Source of the DNA: an uncultured Collinsella sp.
GTDB lineage: Bacteria; Actinomycetota; Coriobacteriia; Coriobacteriales; Coriobacteriaceae
NCBI GenBank assembly: GCA_937950325.1
Contig: CALFDJ010000036.1
Location: 17,787-81,786, forward strand
Reading direction: 5' to 3'
DNA length: 64,000 nucleotides
Shown: in pieces, positions 61,382 to 64,000 of the stretch
How positions within the stretch are numbered: position 1 is the stretch's first letter
Layout: each line of letters begins with the position of its first letter
Made by a program: the position numbers and the translations under genes
The notes under the pieces: model-generated
Databases searched by the model: none
What the model saw: only the letters and a program-made list of their open reading frames with translations
Told to the model about the DNA's origin: nothing

Positions 61382-62599
61382 GTGTCTATGCGTACCGATG
61401 ATTTTGACTATAACCTGCCCGAAGAGCTCATCGCCCAGGCTCCTGCCGAGCCACGCGACTCCTGCCGCCTGCTGGTGGTGGATCGCAAGGGCTCCCAGAC
61501 AGGAACGCCGCTGGAGCATGGCTGCACCGTCGAGCACCGCATCTTCCGCGACATCATCGACTATATCGAGCCGGGCGACGTGCTCGTCATCAACAAGACG
61601 CGCGTGATGCCGGCCCGCCTGATCGGTCGCAAGGCCGGCTCGGGCGGCGTGGTCGAGACACTGCTGCTCAAGCGTCGCGAGGATGTGGATCCGCTGGGCC
61701 ATGTCTGGGAGTGCCTGGTCAAGCCGGGTAAGCGCCTGAAGCCCGGTGCTCAGATTGAGTATCGTGCGGGCGGCGCCCATGCGCCCGAGGGCGCGCCCGT
61801 GGTGCTGACGGCCGAGGTCGTCGACTTTGTTACCGATAGCCGCGGTGGCCGTCTGGTGCGCTTTGAGCCGGCCGGTTACAATGCCGCCGGCGACCCGCGC
61901 ACGCTCGACGAGGCCATCCACGCTGCCGGCCACGTGCCGCTGCCGCCCTACATTACCGATTACGAGGGCGATCCCGAGAAGTACCAGACCGTCTACGCCA
62001 TGAAGGAGGAGCACTCGGCTGCCGCTCCTACGGCGGGTCTGCACTTTACCCCCGAGCTCATGGCCGCTATCGAGGCCAAGGGCGCGAAGTTTGCCGCCGT
62101 CGAGCTCGAGGTGGGCATCGATACCTTCCGTCTGGTGGAGGAGGACGACCCCACGCAGCACGTCATGCACACCGAGCGCTACCACGTGTCGCAGGAGGTT
62201 GTCGACGCCGTGCATAAGGCGAAGGCTGAGGGTCACCGTGTAATCGCCGTCGGCACCACCGCGGTGCGCTCGCTCGAGAGCGCGTTTGACGCGGACGCGC
62301 CGGTGTCCGATCCGGCCGTGACGGCGCGCTATTTTGAGGGCCGCGAGGACGGGGCCGACACGCTCGGCCGCGGTGACATCGTGGTGCGCGAGAACGCGAC
62401 AACGCAGCTCTACCTTATGCCCGGCTCGACCTATCACGTGGTCGACGCGCTGATCACGAACTTCCACGTGCCGCGCTCCACGCTCATGATGCTCGTCTCC
62501 GCCTTCAGCACCCGCGAGAACATCCTGGCCGCCTACCAGCACGCCATCGACGAGCGTTACCGCCTCCTCTCCTTCGGCGACGCTATGTTCTTGCGCTAG
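61382..62599 (+). CDS. queA: tRNA preQ1(34) S-adenosylmethionine ribosyltransferase-isomerase QueA
   Basis: This 405-residue enzyme transfers and isomerises the ribosyl part of SAM onto preQ1 in tRNA, giving epoxyqueuosine, the substrate of QueH. Family motifs include DYNLPEELIAQAPAEPRD at the N-terminus, VINKTRVMPARL, AAAPTAGLHFTPEL, HTERYHV, VGTTAVRSLES and the C-terminal TNFHVPRSTLMMLVSAF. The GTG at 61382 lies eight bases after AAGGAG; the ATG at 61388 would be too far. The length is about 50 residues above E. coli QueA because of inserted loops. Confidence 0.95.
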   Translation: MSMRTDDFDYNLPEELIAQAPAEPRDSCRLLVVDRKGSQTGTPLEHGCTVEHRIFRDIIDYIEPGDVLVINKTRVMPARLIGRKAGSGGVVETLLLKRREDVDPLGHVWECLVKPGKRLKPGAQIEYRAGGAHAPEGAPVVLTAEVVDFVTDSRGGRLVRFEPAGYNAAGDPRTLDEAIHAAGHVPLPPYITDYEGDPEKYQTVYAMKEEHSAAAPTAGLHFTPELMAAIEAKGAKFAAVELEVGIDTFRLVEEDDPTQHVMHTERYHVSQEVVDAVHKAKAEGHRVIAVGTTAVRSLESAFDADAPVSDPAVTARYFEGREDGADTLGRGDIVVRENATTQLYLMPGSTYHVVDALITNFHVPRSTLMMLVSAFSTRENILAAYQHAIDERYRLLSFGDAMFLR

Positions 62600-62617
62600 A
62601 GGGACGGCCTGCGGTAG

Positions 62618-62866
62618 AGGGCCGGCCCCTCATCGGCGGATGCCCAGAAGCGTCTGGCGTTGGAGGCGGACGGCTACAAGGTCATCACGGTGACGGCGGG
62701 GCAGATCGGTAATTCGGGCGAGATGCGGCGCATCGCCGAGCAGTGCTATCGACGGCGGGGCAAGAGATTCCGCCCTCAAAGCAAGGAATTCGCGAATCAG
62801 CAAGCTCGTCTGTTCCGCATGGGCTGGTCGCTGGAGGATTACTGCCTCAAAGAGCAATCTCGCTAG
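62618..62866 (+). pseudogene. Decayed 3' fragment of an unidentified gene
   Basis: An open frame without a start codon or ribosome site reads ADAQKRLALEADGYKVITVT and then RIAEQCYRRRGKRFRPQSKEF, ending MGWSLEDYCLKEQSR before a stop. The text looks like the conserved C-terminal end of a larger protein, possibly nuclease-like, whose 5' part is missing. It lies directly after queA, at a point where composition also becomes more AT-rich. Confidence 0.55.
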
Positions 62867-62913
62867 GTGCTTTTCAAGAAAATAGTTTTCCCAGCTCACA
62901 GTAAAGGATTAGG

Positions 62914-62939
62914 AAAAAGATTACGAGAATAATCTTTTT
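62914..62939. terminator. AT-rich bidirectional hairpin
   Basis: AAAAAGATTA (62914-62923) and TAATCTTTTT (62930-62939) form a 10-bp stem ending in a T-tract. It lies between the queA region and the reductase gene. Confidence 0.65.
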
Positions 62940-63036
62940 CTTGCTCGCTTTCCGATGCGCGATGGCGCGGCAGCGGCCATAGTGGGGGCCGTCACGGGGC
63001 GTCAAGCCCGCACAACGGAAAGAGAGGGAGTTCACC

Positions 63037-64000
63037 ATGACCACCACTGTTACTCGTCGCGACCTGTTCAAGTTCGGCGGCCTGGCCGCGCTCGGCGTGG
63101 CCGGCGCCAGCACGCTCGCCGGCTGCGGGCAGCCCAAGACCGTCGCCGAGGCCGCTGCTGAGAAGGGCCTGGCCGACACGGGCGCCTCTGCCGGCCCCGC
63201 GTTCCTCGCGCCGCAGGAGCCCATCACCGATTTCGCCGAGACCCACGAGTACGATGTCGTCGTGGTCGGCGCCGGCGAGTCGGGCCTGTCCGCCGTGCAC
63301 ACCGCGCTCGAGGCCGGCGCGCGCGTTGCCTGCGTGCAGAACATCAACGCCGCCCAGACCACCGGCAACATGGCCGCCTCCATCGACCTCACCCAGACCG
63401 ACGAGGCCGCCGTCCAGGCCTGCGTGAGCTTCATCAACTGGAAGAGCGACTACCGCTCCAACCGCGACCTCGTGAACATCTGGGCCCACAACTCCCAGGA
63501 GGCGCTGGCCTGGTGGGCCGAGGAGGCGGCGAAGGGCGGCGTGGAAAGCAAGCCCCACGACGCCGTGCTCTCCTACAACGGCTACGACATCCACCTGCAC
63601 GCCAACACCTACTTCCACGTGGAAGGCAACCACAACGCCGCCGCCACGGTGATCGCCGAGAATCTGGCCGCCGCCGGCGCCGAGTTCTTCTACAACATGC
63701 CCTGCAAGCAGCTGGCCACTGACGAGTCCGGCGCGGTCACGGGCGCCATCTGCGAGGACGCCGATGGGGCGCACCACCTGTTCACGGCGACCAAGGGCGT
63801 CATTCTGGCCTGCGGCGACTACTCCTCCAACCAGGAGATGCTCGACTACTACGCGCCGGACACCAAGGGCTTCTCGCTGTTTACCGACTTCCGCGACGGC
63901 AGCGCGCTTGTGGCCGGCATGAACGCCGGGGCCATCATGACGCCGCACACCCACACCAAGATGATCCACGGCGAGCCGGCGGCCGTGCGCCTGGAGATGC
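63037..64000 (+). CDS. Tat-exported FAD-dependent oxidoreductase (fumarate-reductase-like), 3' end beyond window
   Basis: The first 321 residues are present. A twin-arginine signal (TRRDLFKFGGLAALG) is followed by a lipobox-like LAGC, so the mature protein may be a lipid-anchored extracytoplasmic enzyme. The FAD-binding Rossmann motif GAGESG lies in YDVVVVGAGESGLSAVHTAL. The remaining sequence (VILACGDYSSNQEML, FSLFTDFRDGSALVAGMNAGA) matches the flavoprotein family of fumarate and urocanate reductases, which Coriobacteriia carry in many copies for respiration with unusual electron acceptors. The substrate cannot be predicted, as the active site is beyond the window. GAGAGGGAG precedes the ATG. 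Confidence 0.88.
   Translation, partial: MTTTVTRRDLFKFGGLAALGVAGASTLAGCGQPKTVAEAAAEKGLADTGASAGPAFLAPQEPITDFAETHEYDVVVVGAGESGLSAVHTALEAGARVACVQNINAAQTTGNMAASIDLTQTDEAAVQACVSFINWKSDYRSNRDLVNIWAHNSQEALAWWAEEAAKGGVESKPHDAVLSYNGYDIHLHANTYFHVEGNHNAAATVIAENLAAAGAEFFYNMPCKQLATDESGAVTGAICEDADGAHHLFTATKGVILACGDYSSNQEMLDYYAPDTKGFSLFTDFRDGSALVAGMNAGAIMTPHTHTKMIHGEPAAVRLEM

Overview
The window looks like a chromosomal segment of a Coriobacteriia actinobacterium, most probably Collinsella. The reasons are the high GC content with C/G-ending codons, strong GGAGG-type ribosome sites, the gene families present (DUF4430 surface proteins behind a cobalamin riboswitch, a Tat-exported FAD reductase, desulfoferrodoxin, an AddAB-type nuclease, class 3 FBPase) and overall protein similarity recalled from that genus. 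No rRNA, tRNA, CRISPR array or prophage was found. The genus call is inference; no database search was possible.

1-9 kb: the start of a YgiQ-type radical SAM gene (cut by the window edge), a DUF1275 membrane protein, a FucO-like iron alcohol dehydrogenase, an M42 aminopeptidase, mnmA (tRNA 2-thiolation), cysK divergent from an Rrf2 regulator with a dyad inside the cysK promoter, a 4-TM holin-like protein and a TrpR-like YerC protein. 9-28 kb: a DNA replication and repair block (addB-addA, dnaE, a SWIM/SNF2 helicase, ruvC-ruvA-ruvB behind a LexA-type box), with desulfoferrodoxin and a catalytically degenerate NAD-synthetase-like protein in between. 28-36 kb: fhs, a secreted or membrane-anchored low-complexity protein, a cation diffusion facilitator, a double zinc-ribbon protein, a DUF1016 (YhcG-type) nuclease and a small PH-like protein.

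36-51 kb is rich in cell-surface genes and carries most of the unusual features. A Tat-exported PI-PLC-like phospholipase with a LAXTG tail is split by one in-frame TGA. A lipoprotein, the one-carbon pair cyclodeaminase-folD, a 239-bp MITE-like element, a C69 dipeptidase and a phasin-like/UbiB pair follow. A cobalamin riboswitch with its own promoter then leads into a giant surface protein (four DUF4430 domains, a beta-propeller, an InlB-type repeat and a C-terminal membrane anchor) and a second membrane-tethered DUF4430 protein. The giant gene is broken by an exact 17-bp tandem duplication; removing one copy restores a single frame of about 1265 residues.

51-64 kb: two GtrA proteins, fbp with an upstream dyad, degV, a TIM-barrel protein, a 56-residue membrane protein, an rRNA m5C methyltransferase downstream of a divergent methionyl-tRNA synthetase, a DUF3267 zincin-like protein, the queuosine genes queH and queA, a decayed gene fragment and the start of a Tat FAD-dependent reductase that runs off the end. 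Several families of intergenic hairpins and repeats are shared between loci; two 63-bp palindromic elements, at 5.0 and 16.05 kb, show compensatory base changes.
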